Origin: Streptomyces albospinus | Lineage (GTDB): Bacteria; Actinomycetota; Actinomycetes; Streptomycetales; Streptomycetaceae | Length of the DNA stretch: 64,000 nucleotides | Direction of reading: 5' to 3' | Assembly (NCBI RefSeq): GCF_014648695.1 | Contig: NZ_BMRP01000035.1 | Span: 1 to 64,000 of the forward strand | Shown: positions 1-11,210 of the stretch, one piece after another | Layout: each line of letters starts with the position of its first letter | How positions within the stretch are numbered: the stretch's first letter is position 1 | The notes under the pieces: generated by a model | The model's database searches: none | Told to the model about the DNA's origin: nothing | The model's input: the letters and a program-made list of their open reading frames with translations, nothing else | Position numbers and translations under genes: made by a program

Positions 1-55
1 AGGAAATCCTCGGCTCCCTCGCCCACTTCTGCCGACGGATCTCTGGCGCAGGACA

Positions 56-1906
56 CTAGCCGAGGTCGGGTGCAGACCGTACTTCGATCCGGCTCCCGGT
101 CCGTTCCATCTCCAGCACGACGAGTTCGTTCTGCCCCCTCCGCCATAGATGGCTCGGCGCGTACAGGGTGACCTGCGGACCGAGTGACCAGTAGCGGCCG
201 AGTGCGAAGCCGTTGAGCCAGACCATGCCCTTGTCCCAGCCCGGAAAGGCGAGGAAGCCGTCCGCGGGGGTGTCGACATGAATCCGGGCTCGGTGGAATG
301 CGGGGCCGGTCGGGGTGTCTGCGCTGCCGAATGCCAAAGTGGAGAGGTTTTCCAGGGGCAGTCGGCGGATCTCCCAGTTGCGGAGTTCTTCGTCGCCGAG
401 GAGTACCTTGCCGCTGATTCCCTTCGGGTCGTTGAGGCCCTGGCCGAAGTTGACCCGCCCGGTGGGGTCCACCAGGAGGTCGAGGGTGGTGGTCGTGGCG
501 GCGGCGGTGAATTCGACGGTGTGGTCGGGCTGGTTGCGGTCGAAGGTGCCGATCCGTTTGCCGTCGCCGAAGACCAGCGCTCGGTCGCCCAGCCCGGTGA
601 TCTTCAGGCTCTTGGCCCCCTGCGGCCCGCGCACCCGCGTGCGGTAGTGGATCAGCCCGTGCGGCTGCCCGAGGGCCTCCATATGGACGGGTGTGGTACG
701 CCGCACCGGAGTGCTCAGTGTGTCGAGGGCGTGCATCAGCGGCACCGACTCGCGGACTGCGACCTTCTGGGGCGGCATCCGGCGTGGTGTGGGCGGCAGG
801 GGCGCGCTCGGCAGCGTGGTGTACTTGGCGAGCACGTCGCGCACCTTGTGGAATTTCTCGGTGAGTTCGCCGGATTCGCTGATCGGGGAGTCGTAGTCGT
901 AGCTGGTGACGGTGGGCTGATAGGTGCTGCCGCTGAGATTGGCACCGGCAGACCAGCCGAAGTTGGTGCCGCCCACTGCCATGTAGAAGTTGATCGACGC
1001 TCCTGCTTCGAGGAGCTTGCCCACGTCGGTGGCGGTCTGTGCCGGGTCGGTGGTGTGGTGCCGCTCTCCCCAGTGGTCGAACCAGCCGTCCCAGAACTCC
1101 GTGCAGAACAGCGGCTTGTCCGGCTGGAACTTACGCAACTCCGCGAGGGGTCCGGTGGGATCGCCGTCGAAGTTGACGGTGGCCAGGAGATCCGGAAGGG
1201 TGCCGGCCTTCAGGGCGTCCTGGGTGGCTCCGTTGGAGCAGAACAGCAGGCTGTCGATGCCCTGTGCCCGCATGGTGTCCCGCAGATGTCCCAGGTATGC
1301 GTGGTCGTCGCCGTAGCTGCCGTACTCGTTCTCGACCTGCATGGCGATGATGGGCCCGCCGCGCGTGGCCTGTAGATCGACGAACCGGGGTAGCAGTTCG
1401 GCGAACCAGGCATCAACGGCCCGTTCGTACGCGGGGTCGGAACGGCGCAGCGGAGCGTCCTTGTCCTTGAGGAGCCAGGCGGGCAGGCCGCCGAAGTCCC
1501 ATTCGGCGCAGATGTACGGTCCCGGTCGCACGATCACCTTCAGCCCGAGCTCGTCCGCGGTCCGTATGAAGGCGGTGACGTCGCGCCATCCGGTGAAGTC
1601 TGCTTTTCTCTCGTACGGTTGGTGGAAGTTCCAGGCGACATAGGTCTCCACCGTGTTCAGGCCCATGGCCCGCATGCGCAGCAACCGGTCGCGCCAGTCC
1701 TTGGGATGCGTCCTGAAGTAGTGGAAGGCACCCGAGAGGATCCGGAACGGCTTGCCGTCCAGCAGGAATTCGTGACCGTGGACGGTCAGGCCCCTCGGGC
1801 TCTGGGCCTGGGCAAAGGTTGTGCGGCTGCCGCCCAGGGCGACGCCTACGGATGCGGCTCCCACCGCAGCCGCGCTCAGGAATCCACGTCGGCTGAACTG
1901 CGTCAT
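56..1906 (-). CDS. Tat-exported GH35 beta-galactosidase
   Basis: The 616-residue product is a glycoside hydrolase of family 35, which hydrolyses terminal beta-galactosides with retention. The N-terminus has a twin-arginine signal (SRRGFLSAAAVG, then a hydrophobic stretch), so the enzyme is probably exported folded. The family core follows directly: HYFRTHPKDWRDRLLRMRAMG, the acid/base glutamate in VENEYGSYG near residue 193, and the nucleophile glutamate in CTEFWDGWFDHWG near residue 270. C-terminal beta-sandwich domains end in VVLEMERTGS. The length is normal for a bacterial GH35. It stands alone, with no sugar transporter or LacI-type gene beside it. The start is preceded by a GAGGAGAGC-type ribosome binding site. 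Confidence 0.93.
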   Translation of the reverse strand: MTQFSRRGFLSAAAVGAASVGVALGGSRTTFAQAQSPRGLTVHGHEFLLDGKPFRILSGAFHYFRTHPKDWRDRLLRMRAMGLNTVETYVAWNFHQPYERKADFTGWRDVTAFIRTADELGLKVIVRPGPYICAEWDFGGLPAWLLKDKDAPLRRSDPAYERAVDAWFAELLPRFVDLQATRGGPIIAMQVENEYGSYGDDHAYLGHLRDTMRAQGIDSLLFCSNGATQDALKAGTLPDLLATVNFDGDPTGPLAELRKFQPDKPLFCTEFWDGWFDHWGERHHTTDPAQTATDVGKLLEAGASINFYMAVGGTNFGWSAGANLSGSTYQPTVTSYDYDSPISESGELTEKFHKVRDVLAKYTTLPSAPLPPTPRRMPPQKVAVRESVPLMHALDTLSTPVRRTTPVHMEALGQPHGLIHYRTRVRGPQGAKSLKITGLGDRALVFGDGKRIGTFDRNQPDHTVEFTAAATTTTLDLLVDPTGRVNFGQGLNDPKGISGKVLLGDEELRNWEIRRLPLENLSTLAFGSADTPTGPAFHRARIHVDTPADGFLAFPGWDKGMVWLNGFALGRYWSLGPQVTLYAPSHLWRRGQNELVVLEMERTGSRIEVRSAPDLG

Positions 1907-2340
1907 GTCTGCTCTCCTCGGCTCGACCGGGCGTCGCCCATGACTCGGAAATGTTCAGTGGTGTGTGTTTCTGTTCGTTGAGAAGTGTTGTGTAGAACAG
2001 AAACGAGCACAAGGGTTCGTGACCGAACGCGGTGAAACAGGTGCGGACGAGTCGCGGGTGAACTCTCGGGCGAGGCAACGACGTTCATGTCTCCAAGGGC
2101 GTCGACGTGCTGTTCCGGTTCTCCGCGACCCCGTTGTCCGGGGGAGACGGGCTCGGAGGTGATGCGCCCTCGCCGTAGGCCATCGTGCCGCCTTCATCGG
2201 ACGCGGGCAGACACCCGGAGACCGCACATGCCGGCCGGGTCATCCACACGAATAAGCCTGCGCAGCACGGGATGCGGCAGCCGCGGCCAGAGCGCGCGGC
2301 AGGGCGAAGTGCGGCATGCGACAGGCGGACGGCACCGTGT
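1907..2340. other. Intergenic region upstream of the GH35 gene
   Basis: This 434-base stretch holds no convincing gene. It must contain the promoter of the leftward beta-galactosidase gene. Its only striking structure is the inverted repeat listed separately. The rest looks non-coding in all frames. Confidence 0.6.
1967..2004. promoter_or_regulatory. 10-bp inverted repeat before the GH35 gene
   Basis: GTTTCTGTTC (1967-1976) and GAACAGAAAC (1995-2004) are perfect inverse complements separated by 18 bases. They lie about 60 bases upstream of the beta-galactosidase start. They could be a pair of operator half-sites for a sugar-responsive repressor, or a hairpin in the leader. The local A+T content is unusually high for this window, which favours a regulatory role. 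The cognate regulator is not visible. Confidence 0.45.
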
Positions 2341-3435
2341 TCATGAGGTACGCCGCGTCGCGGTGTCGGCCAACTGCCGTAGCGTCTGCCGGGCCACGGG
2401 GCGGATGCTGTGTGCGGAGGCGAGCAGCCGCAGCACCTGCCTACGCCGCTCGGCGATCATCTCCTCGACCTGTGTGCGGGCCCCGGTGACGGTGAGGATG
2501 TCGCGGACCTGGGCCGCCTCCGCCACGGTGAGCTGCGGATTGCCGACCAGGCGGCGCAGGATGGCCGCATGGCGGGGTGCCGCATCGCGCAGGGCCAGGG
2601 CGACGAGCACGGTGTGCTTGCCCTCGCGCAGGTCCTCCAGATGGGACTTGCCCGTGACCTTCGGGTCGCCGAAAACGCCGAGGAGGTCATCGCGCAGTTG
2701 AAACGCCTCGCCCAGCGGCAGCGCGTAGGCGGACAACTCCCGTAGCAGCGCCTGCCGGGCGCCGCCGAGCACGGAGCCGATGTGCAAGGGCCGCTCGACG
2801 GTGTATCCGGCCGTCTTGTAGCGGATGATCGCCAGCGCCCGCTCCAGATCCGCGGTCAAGGCTCCGGTGGCGGTCACGTCCAGATACTGACCGTGGATCA
2901 CCTCGCTGCGCATGGCATCCATGACCGGTACCACGGCGGTGAGTTGACGACTGGTCAGGCCTGCGGTGTGGAGGAGCTCATCACTCCAGGCCAGGGCGAG
3001 GTCGCCGATGAGGAGAGCGCAGGCGGTGCCCAGGCGCTCGGCGAGCGGGCCGGGCCGGCCGGCGCCGTACTGTCGGGCGAGAGCGCGGTGGACCGTGGGG
3101 TGGCCGCGGCGGGTGTGGCTCTGGTCGATGATGTCGTCGTGGATGAGGCAGAAGGCATGGAACATCTCCACGGCAGCCGCCACCCGCACCACAGGCTCGG
3201 GCGGCGGTGCACCGCTCGCCGCTTGCCAGCCCAGCGCGCACAGCACGGGCCGCAGCCGCTTCCCCCCAACTACGAGGAATTCGGCCAGCACATGGGCGCC
3301 TTCCTCGGGCAGGTTCCGGGCCGCTGCTTTGACGGCTTTGGCCTGAAGGAACTGATGGAGCACGGCGTCGACCCGGCAGCGCAGGTCCGGAAGGTCCAAC
3401 GGCTCGGCCACGGACTGGACGGGTGCGGTGGTCAA
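2341..3435 (-). CDS. Polyprenyl (probably geranylgeranyl) diphosphate synthase
   Basis: A 364-residue trans-isoprenyl diphosphate synthase that condenses IPP with allylic diphosphates. The first aspartate-rich motif is in CLIHDDIIDQSHTRRGHPT near residue 115 and the second in QLRDDLLGVFGDPKVTGKS near residue 255, with the GGKRLRP diphosphate-binding site near residue 58. The chain-length region (EMFHAFCLIHDD) suggests a GGPP- or longer-chain enzyme, but product length cannot be fixed by eye. It starts with TTG 6 bases after the ispG stop, behind an AGGTGA sequence inside ispG, so it is probably the last gene of the dxs-ispG operon. No squalene-hopene cyclase or other cyclase adjoins it. Confidence 0.88.
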   Translation of the reverse strand: MTTAPVQSVAEPLDLPDLRCRVDAVLHQFLQAKAVKAAARNLPEEGAHVLAEFLVVGGKRLRPVLCALGWQAASGAPPPEPVVRVAAAVEMFHAFCLIHDDIIDQSHTRRGHPTVHRALARQYGAGRPGPLAERLGTACALLIGDLALAWSDELLHTAGLTSRQLTAVVPVMDAMRSEVIHGQYLDVTATGALTADLERALAIIRYKTAGYTVERPLHIGSVLGGARQALLRELSAYALPLGEAFQLRDDLLGVFGDPKVTGKSHLEDLREGKHTVLVALALRDAAPRHAAILRRLVGNPQLTVAEAAQVRDILTVTGARTQVEEMIAERRRQVLRLLASAHSIRPVARQTLRQLADTATRRTS

Positions 3436-3441
3436 GGCTGT

Positions 3442-4332
3442 TCACCTGCCCTGGCGGTGTCGAGGGGTGATCTCTGCCGCGGGCTCGGCCATCGCCGTGA
3501 GGGCATGGGCTTCGTCGAGGAGTGCGTCGACGATGTGGGATTCGGGGACGGTCTTGACGACCTGGCCGCGTCGGAAGATCTGCCCCTTGCCGTTGCCGCA
3601 GGAGACGCCGAGGTCGGCTTCCCTCGATTCGCCCGGACCGTTGACGACGCACCCCATCACCGCGATGCGCAGCGGGTGCGGGAAGCCGTCGAAGGCGGCT
3701 TCGACCTGGGCGGCGAGTCGGTGGATGTCGACCTGGAGACGTCCGCAACCGGGGCAGGAGACGATCTCGAGCCTGCGGGGGCGCAGATCGAGCGAGGCCA
3801 GGATGTGGCAGCCCGCCTTGACCTGCTCGATCGGATCGGTCGACAGGGAGACCCGGATGGTGTCGCCTATTCCCTCCGACAGCAGGACACCGAAGGCGAC
3901 CGCGGACTTGATGGCTCCTTGAAACGCGGGCCCTGCCTCGGTGACGCCCAGGTGCAGGGGATAGTCGCAGCGACTCGCGACGCGGACCCCGGCACAGCCG
4001 GCGTCGAGCGCGGCGAAGACGTAGCGGGGCTGGAAGTGAATGTCGGCGATCACCGGGATCGGCGACTTGGCCACGATCCTCGGCAGGGCCTCGGCATCAT
4101 CGGCGGAGGGCACGGCGACCCGGACGATGTCGCACCCGGCCGCCGTCACCGCGGCGATCTGCCGCAGTGTGGCGTCCACATCGGCGGTGTTGGTGGTGGT
4201 CATGGTCTGCACGCTGACCGGTGCGCCGCCGCCGACGGGCACCGTCCCGACGCGGAGTTGACGGGTGGGGCGGCGGCGCACCGGAGTCCGGGGCGCGGGC
4301 AGGGCGGGCAGGCCGAGAGCGACGGCGGTCAT
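3442..4332 (-). CDS. ispG: IspG (HMBPP synthase) with a large internal in-frame deletion
   Basis: The ends are clearly 4-hydroxy-3-methylbut-2-enyl diphosphate synthase, an iron-sulfur enzyme of the MEP pathway. The N-terminus has APVSVQTMTTTNTADVDATL and PVIADIHFQPRYVFAALDAG. The C-terminus has the cluster ligands in SCPGCGR and VMGCVVNGPGES. The protein is only 296 residues, while actinobacterial IspG is about 385. After GCAGVRV (near residue 110) it jumps to ASRCDYPLHLGVTEAGP, so roughly 85-90 residues that normally carry the NPGN and IGVNAGSL segments of the TIM barrel are missing without a frameshift. The start is the ATG overlapping the dxs stop (ATGA). The product is probably inactive unless it works unusually. 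A second intact ispG elsewhere would explain its tolerance. Confidence 0.85.
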   Translation of the reverse strand: MTAVALGLPALPAPRTPVRRRPTRQLRVGTVPVGGGAPVSVQTMTTTNTADVDATLRQIAAVTAAGCDIVRVAVPSADDAEALPRIVAKSPIPVIADIHFQPRYVFAALDAGCAGVRVASRCDYPLHLGVTEAGPAFQGAIKSAVAFGVLLSEGIGDTIRVSLSTDPIEQVKAGCHILASLDLRPRRLEIVSCPGCGRLQVDIHRLAAQVEAAFDGFPHPLRIAVMGCVVNGPGESREADLGVSCGNGKGQIFRRGQVVKTVPESHIVDALLDEAHALTAMAEPAAEITPRHRQGR

Positions 4333-6176
4333 GGGATCCCTCCCAGGCGACGAGCTGTGGCAGGGGCCGGATACCGGTGGCCGAGGGAGGCCAGGACGGC
4401 ACGGACCAGGCCCGCGGCGTCCAGCCCCGCCTCGGCCAGCAGCCCTGGGCGAGAGCCGTGTGGGATGAAGGCGTGGGGCAGGCCGAGGACCTGAACGGGA
4501 GTCGTCACGCCCTCGTCCTGGCACCGCCCGGCCAGGGCCGCGCCCGCGCCGCCGGTGCGAACGCCGTCTTCCACGCTCACCACCAGCCGATGGCGGGCCG
4601 CCAGTGACGCCAGACCCTCATTGACGGGGAACACCCAGCGCGGGTCGGCAACCGTCACCCCGACACCGTGCTCGGTGTCCAGCACACCGGCTGCCTCCAG
4701 GGCCGCCTGGGCCAGCGGCCCAACGGGCACCATCAGCACATCCAGCGGACGACCCTTGCTGCGGTACAGGATGTCCATGCCGTCCATACGCGCCAGGGCC
4801 CCCATACTCACCCCGGCGGCGGCCCTGGGCAGCCGCAGCACAGTCGGGCCCTCGCCCCAGGAGACCGCCTCCGACAACAGACGACGCAGCTGGGCCGCAT
4901 CGCGGGGAGCGGCCAGGCGCAGCCCGGGGACCGTGGACAGCAGCGCCAGATCCCACATGCCGTGATGGCTGGGCCCGTCCGGGCCGGTGATACCGGCCCG
5001 GTCCAGGACGAAGGTGACCGGCAGCCGGTGCAAGGCGACATCCATCAGCAGCTGGTCGAAGGCCCGGTTCAGGAACGTCGAGTAGATCGCGACGAGAGGA
5101 TGGAAACCGCCCATGGCCAGGCCCGCCGCCGAGGTGACGGCGTGCTGCTCGGCAATCCCCACGTCGAAGACCCGCCCGGGAAACCGCTCCTTCATCAACC
5201 CGAGCCCGGTGGGCAACAGCATCGCCGCGGTGATCGCGACCACCTCGGGATGGTCGGCAGCCACCTCCACCAACGCCCGGCCGAACTCGCTCGTCCACGA
5301 CGGAGCGGACGGCGTGCAGACGGGCCGTCCGCTGGCCGGGTCCACCGCACCGACGGCATGCAGACAGTCCGCCGTATCCGCCTCGGCGGGCGCATGGCCT
5401 CTGCCCTTGACGGTCATCACATGCACCACCACCGGCCGCTTCACGGCACGCGCCCGGCGCAGCACGCCCTCCACCTCCGCGGTGTTGTGCCCGTCCACCG
5501 GCCCGAAGTAGACAAACCCCAGGTCGGTGAAGAAGTTTCGGCATGCCTCCGCCCCACCTCCGTACCTGAGCATGTGCAGGTGCCCGGCGAGTGCACCGGT
5601 GGTGGGGGCGTACGAGCGGCCGTTGTCGTTGACCACCACCGTCACAGGCCGATCCGGGGCGCCGCCCAAGTTGTTCAGCGCCTCCCACGCCATGCCACCG
5701 GTCAGCGCCCCGTCCCCGATGACCGCCACCACGGCACGCTCCTGCTCACCGGCCAGCTGCCGAGCCTTGGCCAGCCCGTCCGCATACGACAGGGCGGTGG
5801 ACGCGTGCGAGTTCTCCACCAGGTCGTGCACGGACTCCGGACGCGAGGGATACCCAGAGAGGCCGCCCCGTCGCCGCAGCGCGTCGAAACGATCCCGACG
5901 CCCGGTCAGCAGCTTGTGCACATATGCCTGGTGACCGATGTCGAAGACCAGCGCGTCATCGGGGGAGTCGAAGACCCGGTGCAGCGCCAAGGTCAGCTCG
6001 ACCACGCCCAGATTCGGACCCAGATGGCCACCGGCGGCGCACACCTTCGCCACCAGGAACTGCCTGATCTCCTCTGCCAACACGGCAAGGTCCCCGTCCG
6101 ACAGCGACCGCAGCGCACCCGGGTTGGTCACCTGCTCAAGAACCGACGAGGAGCGTTCCACCGGGGCCGTTGCCAT
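4329..6176 (-). CDS. dxs: 1-deoxy-D-xylulose-5-phosphate synthase
   Basis: A 615-residue transketolase-like enzyme that joins pyruvate and glyceraldehyde-3-phosphate with thiamine diphosphate, the first MEP-pathway step. Visible are HLGPNLGVVELTLALH near residue 45, the TPP site GDGALTGGMAWEALNN near residue 155, VGIAEQHAVTSAAGLAMGG near residue 340 and DRAGITGPDGPSHHG near residue 390. The start (MATAPVERSS) is chosen for its GGGAGGGAGAG ribosome binding site; the open frame extends 108 bases further upstream without support. The linker between the first TPP domain and GPVDGHN looks about 30 residues shorter than in housekeeping Dxs. It is the first gene of a coupled operon with ispG and the polyprenyl synthase, so it may be a secondary copy serving terpenoid formation. 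Confidence 0.92.
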   Translation of the reverse strand: MATAPVERSSSVLEQVTNPGALRSLSDGDLAVLAEEIRQFLVAKVCAAGGHLGPNLGVVELTLALHRVFDSPDDALVFDIGHQAYVHKLLTGRRDRFDALRRRGGLSGYPSRPESVHDLVENSHASTALSYADGLAKARQLAGEQERAVVAVIGDGALTGGMAWEALNNLGGAPDRPVTVVVNDNGRSYAPTTGALAGHLHMLRYGGGAEACRNFFTDLGFVYFGPVDGHNTAEVEGVLRRARAVKRPVVVHVMTVKGRGHAPAEADTADCLHAVGAVDPASGRPVCTPSAPSWTSEFGRALVEVAADHPEVVAITAAMLLPTGLGLMKERFPGRVFDVGIAEQHAVTSAAGLAMGGFHPLVAIYSTFLNRAFDQLLMDVALHRLPVTFVLDRAGITGPDGPSHHGMWDLALLSTVPGLRLAAPRDAAQLRRLLSEAVSWGEGPTVLRLPRAAAGVSMGALARMDGMDILYRSKGRPLDVLMVPVGPLAQAALEAAGVLDTEHGVGVTVADPRWVFPVNEGLASLAARHRLVVSVEDGVRTGGAGAALAGRCQDEGVTTPVQVLGLPHAFIPHGSRPGLLAEAGLDAAGLVRAVLASLGHRYPAPATARRLGGIP

Positions 6177-6542
6177 GCCGCTCTCCCTCCCTGACGGCGC
6201 GCGGATACCCACCGCACGAACCGGAAAAGGGCCGCAATACCAGCAAGGCAGACACACGGCAGGGAAGGGAAGAGAGAACCGCACCGAAGAGCGTGAAGGC
6301 GTTGAAAGGGGGTGCTTCTGTGAACGCGACGGGACCGACGATCCCGCGTGCGTCGCTCAGCTCACCTTCCCCCCCCGAGCGACGCCGGCATCCAGCCTCG
6401 GGCCGAACGCCTCCGGCCGGATGCCCGGCTCATCTGTGCTGCACTCGCCGAACCGCCTGAACTCGCCGAACCTCCCGGAGCGCTCGGTCAGCCACGGCAG
6501 TACGGCGAGATGTGGAACTCACGGCGTCCGTGAGCGCCCCGG
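6177..6542. other. Intergenic region between the uvrA-like gene and dxs
   Basis: This 366-base stretch lies downstream of the UvrA-like gene and upstream of dxs, both leftward. It should hold the promoter of the isoprenoid operon. No gene is convincing in any frame. The hairpin at 6518-6534 is listed separately. Confidence 0.5.
6518..6534 (-). terminator. Hairpin after the UvrA-like gene
   Basis: CTCACGG and CCGTGAG form a perfect 7-bp stem with a 3-base loop, 8 bases beyond the stop codon of the UvrA-like gene. There is no T-tract, which is usual for Streptomyces terminators. Confidence 0.45.
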
Positions 6543-8930
<2,388 letters not shown>

Positions 8931-9649
8931 CGGATCTCCCTCTGTCACGCGAGGCCGCCTTCGCGGTCCCCTTCGGCGTCGCCTGGCCCGGTCGACCAGC
9001 CACGAGCAGGACGTCTGCTTCTTCTTCATCGACGCGGTCGCGGCAACGGTAGCTGTCTGCGGGCGGCGGTGTCGGCCGGGGCGGTACGACGGCCGTCCGG
9101 CTGCCGCCGGCCCGGGGTGCGCTCGGTGTTCGCACCGGGCGTGCATGCGGCTTCGGGCTCGTGGAGCCCGGGGTGCTGTCGTGTGAAAGAGGTCACACCG
9201 GCGTTGCCGGGGACCGGGCTGATCGCTTCTGTCGGCGGTCGGGGGAGCGCATCGGATCACTCCGCGACGCGTCGAGCCGCCGATCGCGCCTGCCTGCCGG
9301 ACGGCTCGGGCCGAGGAGGAGGTCCTTCCCCGTCAGGCAGGGGGAGAGATCCAGTCGACGGCGGCGACACCTCTTCCCCAGAGGGGAAGAGGGTTGTCCA
9401 CCTGCGGGGGAGGGCGCGACGGGTGTGGGGTGGCGTGTGTCGCGGCAGCGGTCGTCCGTGGCCGCCTACAGCCCAAGTGTCGCCTGCTCGCGCCGAGTCG
9501 GAGCGACCGTCGTACGCCGTTCGCCACGCGACTGACCACGACGGTGCCGACCGAGACGGGCGTGATGGAGGGGAGCCCCCTGCCCGAGGAGCCGGCGTGT
9601 GTGACGGCGCCGGCGCCGGGCGCGCCGGTGCGAGATGGCGAACGGGCCG
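8931..9649. other. 719-base intergenic region
   Basis: Between the UvrA-like gene and the SDR gene, both leftward. It holds the uvrA-like promoter, the hairpin at 9370-9392 and no protein-coding frame that I recognise. Confidence 0.5.
9370..9392 (-). terminator. 10-bp perfect hairpin downstream of the SDR gene
   Basis: CCTCTTCCCC (9370-9379) and GGGGAAGAGG (9383-9392) pair perfectly around an AGA loop. It lies about 260 bases beyond the SDR stop and before the UvrA-like gene, so it may terminate leftward readthrough. A regulatory site for the UvrA-like gene is the alternative. Confidence 0.4.
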
Positions 9650-10387
9650 TTAATCCTGCGCGGTGGGACGGACGACGATATCGCCCACGTCGACGCCGTC
9701 CGGCTGCTCGATGGCGAAGGCGATGGCGCGAGCCACCGCGTCCGGTGAGATCGCGATCTCGTCCATCTTGTCGAGGATCTGGGTCTTTATCTCGGGGTTC
9801 GGCATGGCTTCCGCGAAGTCCGTGCGGACGAAGCCCGGTGAGACGACGGTGACGCGCAGGCTGTCGCCGGCTTCCTGGCGCAGGCCCTCGGAGAGGGTAC
9901 GGACGGCATTCTTCGTGGCGGCGTAGACCGACTGGAGCGGAACGATCCGCAGTCCGGCGGTGGAAACGGTGTTGACGAAGTGTCCGGAGCCCTGCTGCCG
10001 GAATACGGGCAGAGCAGCCACGATGCCGTACAGCACGCCTTTGAGATTGACGTCGATCATCTGCTCCCAGTCCTCGACGCGGAGTTCGTCCAAGGGGGAG
10101 ATCAGGCCGACCCCGGCATTGCTGATGAGGACGTCGATCGTGCCGAACCGGTCGCATGCCAGCTTGACGAGGGCGGCAAGGTCCTCGCGCCGCGTCACGT
10201 CCGTGCGGGCCCAGGCGGCTTCACCACCTGCCTTTTCGATGCGGGCGGCCAGGGCTTCCAGGCGGTCGGGGCGGCGTGCTCCGAGGACGACTTTCGCGCC
10301 GTGCTCGGCGAGCAGGAGTGCGGTCGCCTCCCCGATGCCGCTGCTGGCGCCGGTGATCGCCACGACCTTGCCTTCGATTCCCAACAT
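9650..10387 (-). CDS. Classical SDR family oxidoreductase
   Basis: A 245-residue NAD(P)-dependent short-chain dehydrogenase. The Rossmann glycine motif is TGASSGIGEA near residue 12, the NAG motif is in LISNAGVGLISP, the catalytic serine lies in NTVSTAGLRIV and YAATKNA supplies the Tyr-Lys pair. The substrate cannot be predicted. The start MLGIEGKVVA is preceded by AAAGGG; an upstream in-frame start would add 15 residues without a better site. It is divergent from a TetR regulator across an intergenic region with two operator-like palindromes, so it is very probably repressed by that regulator. Confidence 0.9.
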   Translation of the reverse strand: MLGIEGKVVAITGASSGIGEATALLLAEHGAKVVLGARRPDRLEALAARIEKAGGEAAWARTDVTRREDLAALVKLACDRFGTIDVLISNAGVGLISPLDELRVEDWEQMIDVNLKGVLYGIVAALPVFRQQGSGHFVNTVSTAGLRIVPLQSVYAATKNAVRTLSEGLRQEAGDSLRVTVVSPGFVRTDFAEAMPNPEIKTQILDKMDEIAISPDAVARAIAFAIEQPDGVDVGDIVVRPTAQD

Positions 10388-10444
10388 GATCGACAGCCCT
10401 TTCGGGAGAGGAGTGAGGGCAGGCCGAGCCATGCCCTAGAGTGA

Positions 10445-10494
10445 AAGTGGAGGCGCCGCCACTTCGTCCAGATTAAATGGCGGCGTCTCCACTT
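10445..10494. promoter_or_regulatory. Twin TetR operators between SDR and tetR genes
   Basis: AAGTGGAGGCGCCGCCACTT at 10445-10464 is a near-perfect palindrome. The related sequence AAATGGCGGCGTCTCCACTT at 10475-10494 is a second copy. Their centres are 30 bp apart, close to three helical turns, so two dimers would sit on the same DNA face. The sites occupy the space where both divergent promoters should be, 8-50 bases from the first possible tetR start. Confidence 0.7.
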
Positions 10495-10522
10495 AGCAAC
10501 GATGGCGAGGGGAGAGCCGCTG

Positions 10523-11131
10523 ATGGCCCCAGACGCAGGACGCCCACGGAGGGCTGATGCGCAGCGCAACCGGGACAAGATCCTGGCCGCGGCGGTGCGC
10601 GTCTTCACCGAGGAAGGACTGGACGCGCACTTCGAGCGCATCGCCAAGGAAGCGGGCGTGGGAAGCGGCACCCTGTACCGGAACTTCCCGACCCGAGAGG
10701 CCCTGATCGAGGCGGCCTACCGCAACGAGGTGGCTCGCCTGTGCGACGCCGTCCCTGGCCTCCTGGAGACCATGCCCCCAGGTGAGGCCCTGCGTGCGTG
10801 GACGCGTCGCTTCATCGACTACGCCACCGCCAAACTCGGCATGGCCGACGCCCTGCGAGCCGTCGTCGCCTCGGGAGCCGATCCCTACGCCGACAGCCGC
10901 GAGATGATTCAGGCCGCCCTGTCCTCCCTCATGGACGCCGGGGTCGCTGCCGGCGTGCTGCGGTCCGACATCCTGCCGACCGACATGTTCGCCGCCCTCG
11001 CCGGGATCGCCCTCACCTCGGCGAAGCCCGAGCAGCGAGAGCAGGCCGAACGCCTCCTCGACCTCACCCTGGACGGGCTGAGAGCCGAGGCGGCGCCACA
11101 GACACCGAAGGCCGGCGGCGCGACCTCGTAG
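10523..11131 (+). CDS. TetR family transcriptional regulator
   Basis: A 202-residue repressor with the TetR N-terminal helix-turn-helix: RRADAQRNRDKILAAAVRVF, followed by FERIAKEAGVGSGTLYRNFP. The C-terminal ligand domain (residues 70-190) is all helical and is like regulators of SDR-type detoxification enzymes. The start at MAPDAG is preceded by GAGGGGAG at about 8 bases; an ATG 21 bases earlier lies almost on the operator and lacks a site. It is divergent from the SDR gene and probably controls both genes through the twin operators. The ligand is unknown. Confidence 0.9.
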   Translation: MAPDAGRPRRADAQRNRDKILAAAVRVFTEEGLDAHFERIAKEAGVGSGTLYRNFPTREALIEAAYRNEVARLCDAVPGLLETMPPGEALRAWTRRFIDYATAKLGMADALRAVVASGADPYADSREMIQAALSSLMDAGVAAGVLRSDILPTDMFAALAGIALTSAKPEQREQAERLLDLTLDGLRAEAAPQTPKAGGATS

Positions 11132-11210
11132 GGAGGCCCCAACTCGGCGTCACCTCAAGGCGAACCGATCCCGGCGCGTGCCGACGACGACGGCCTGGAC
11201 AGTGCCTGTG

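Noticed and set aside
3..59. End of a possible plus-strand gene entering from the left edge (EILGSLAHFCRRISGAGH, then TAG)
   Set aside because: Only 19 codons are visible, with no recognisable family, and they meet the GH35 stop codon.
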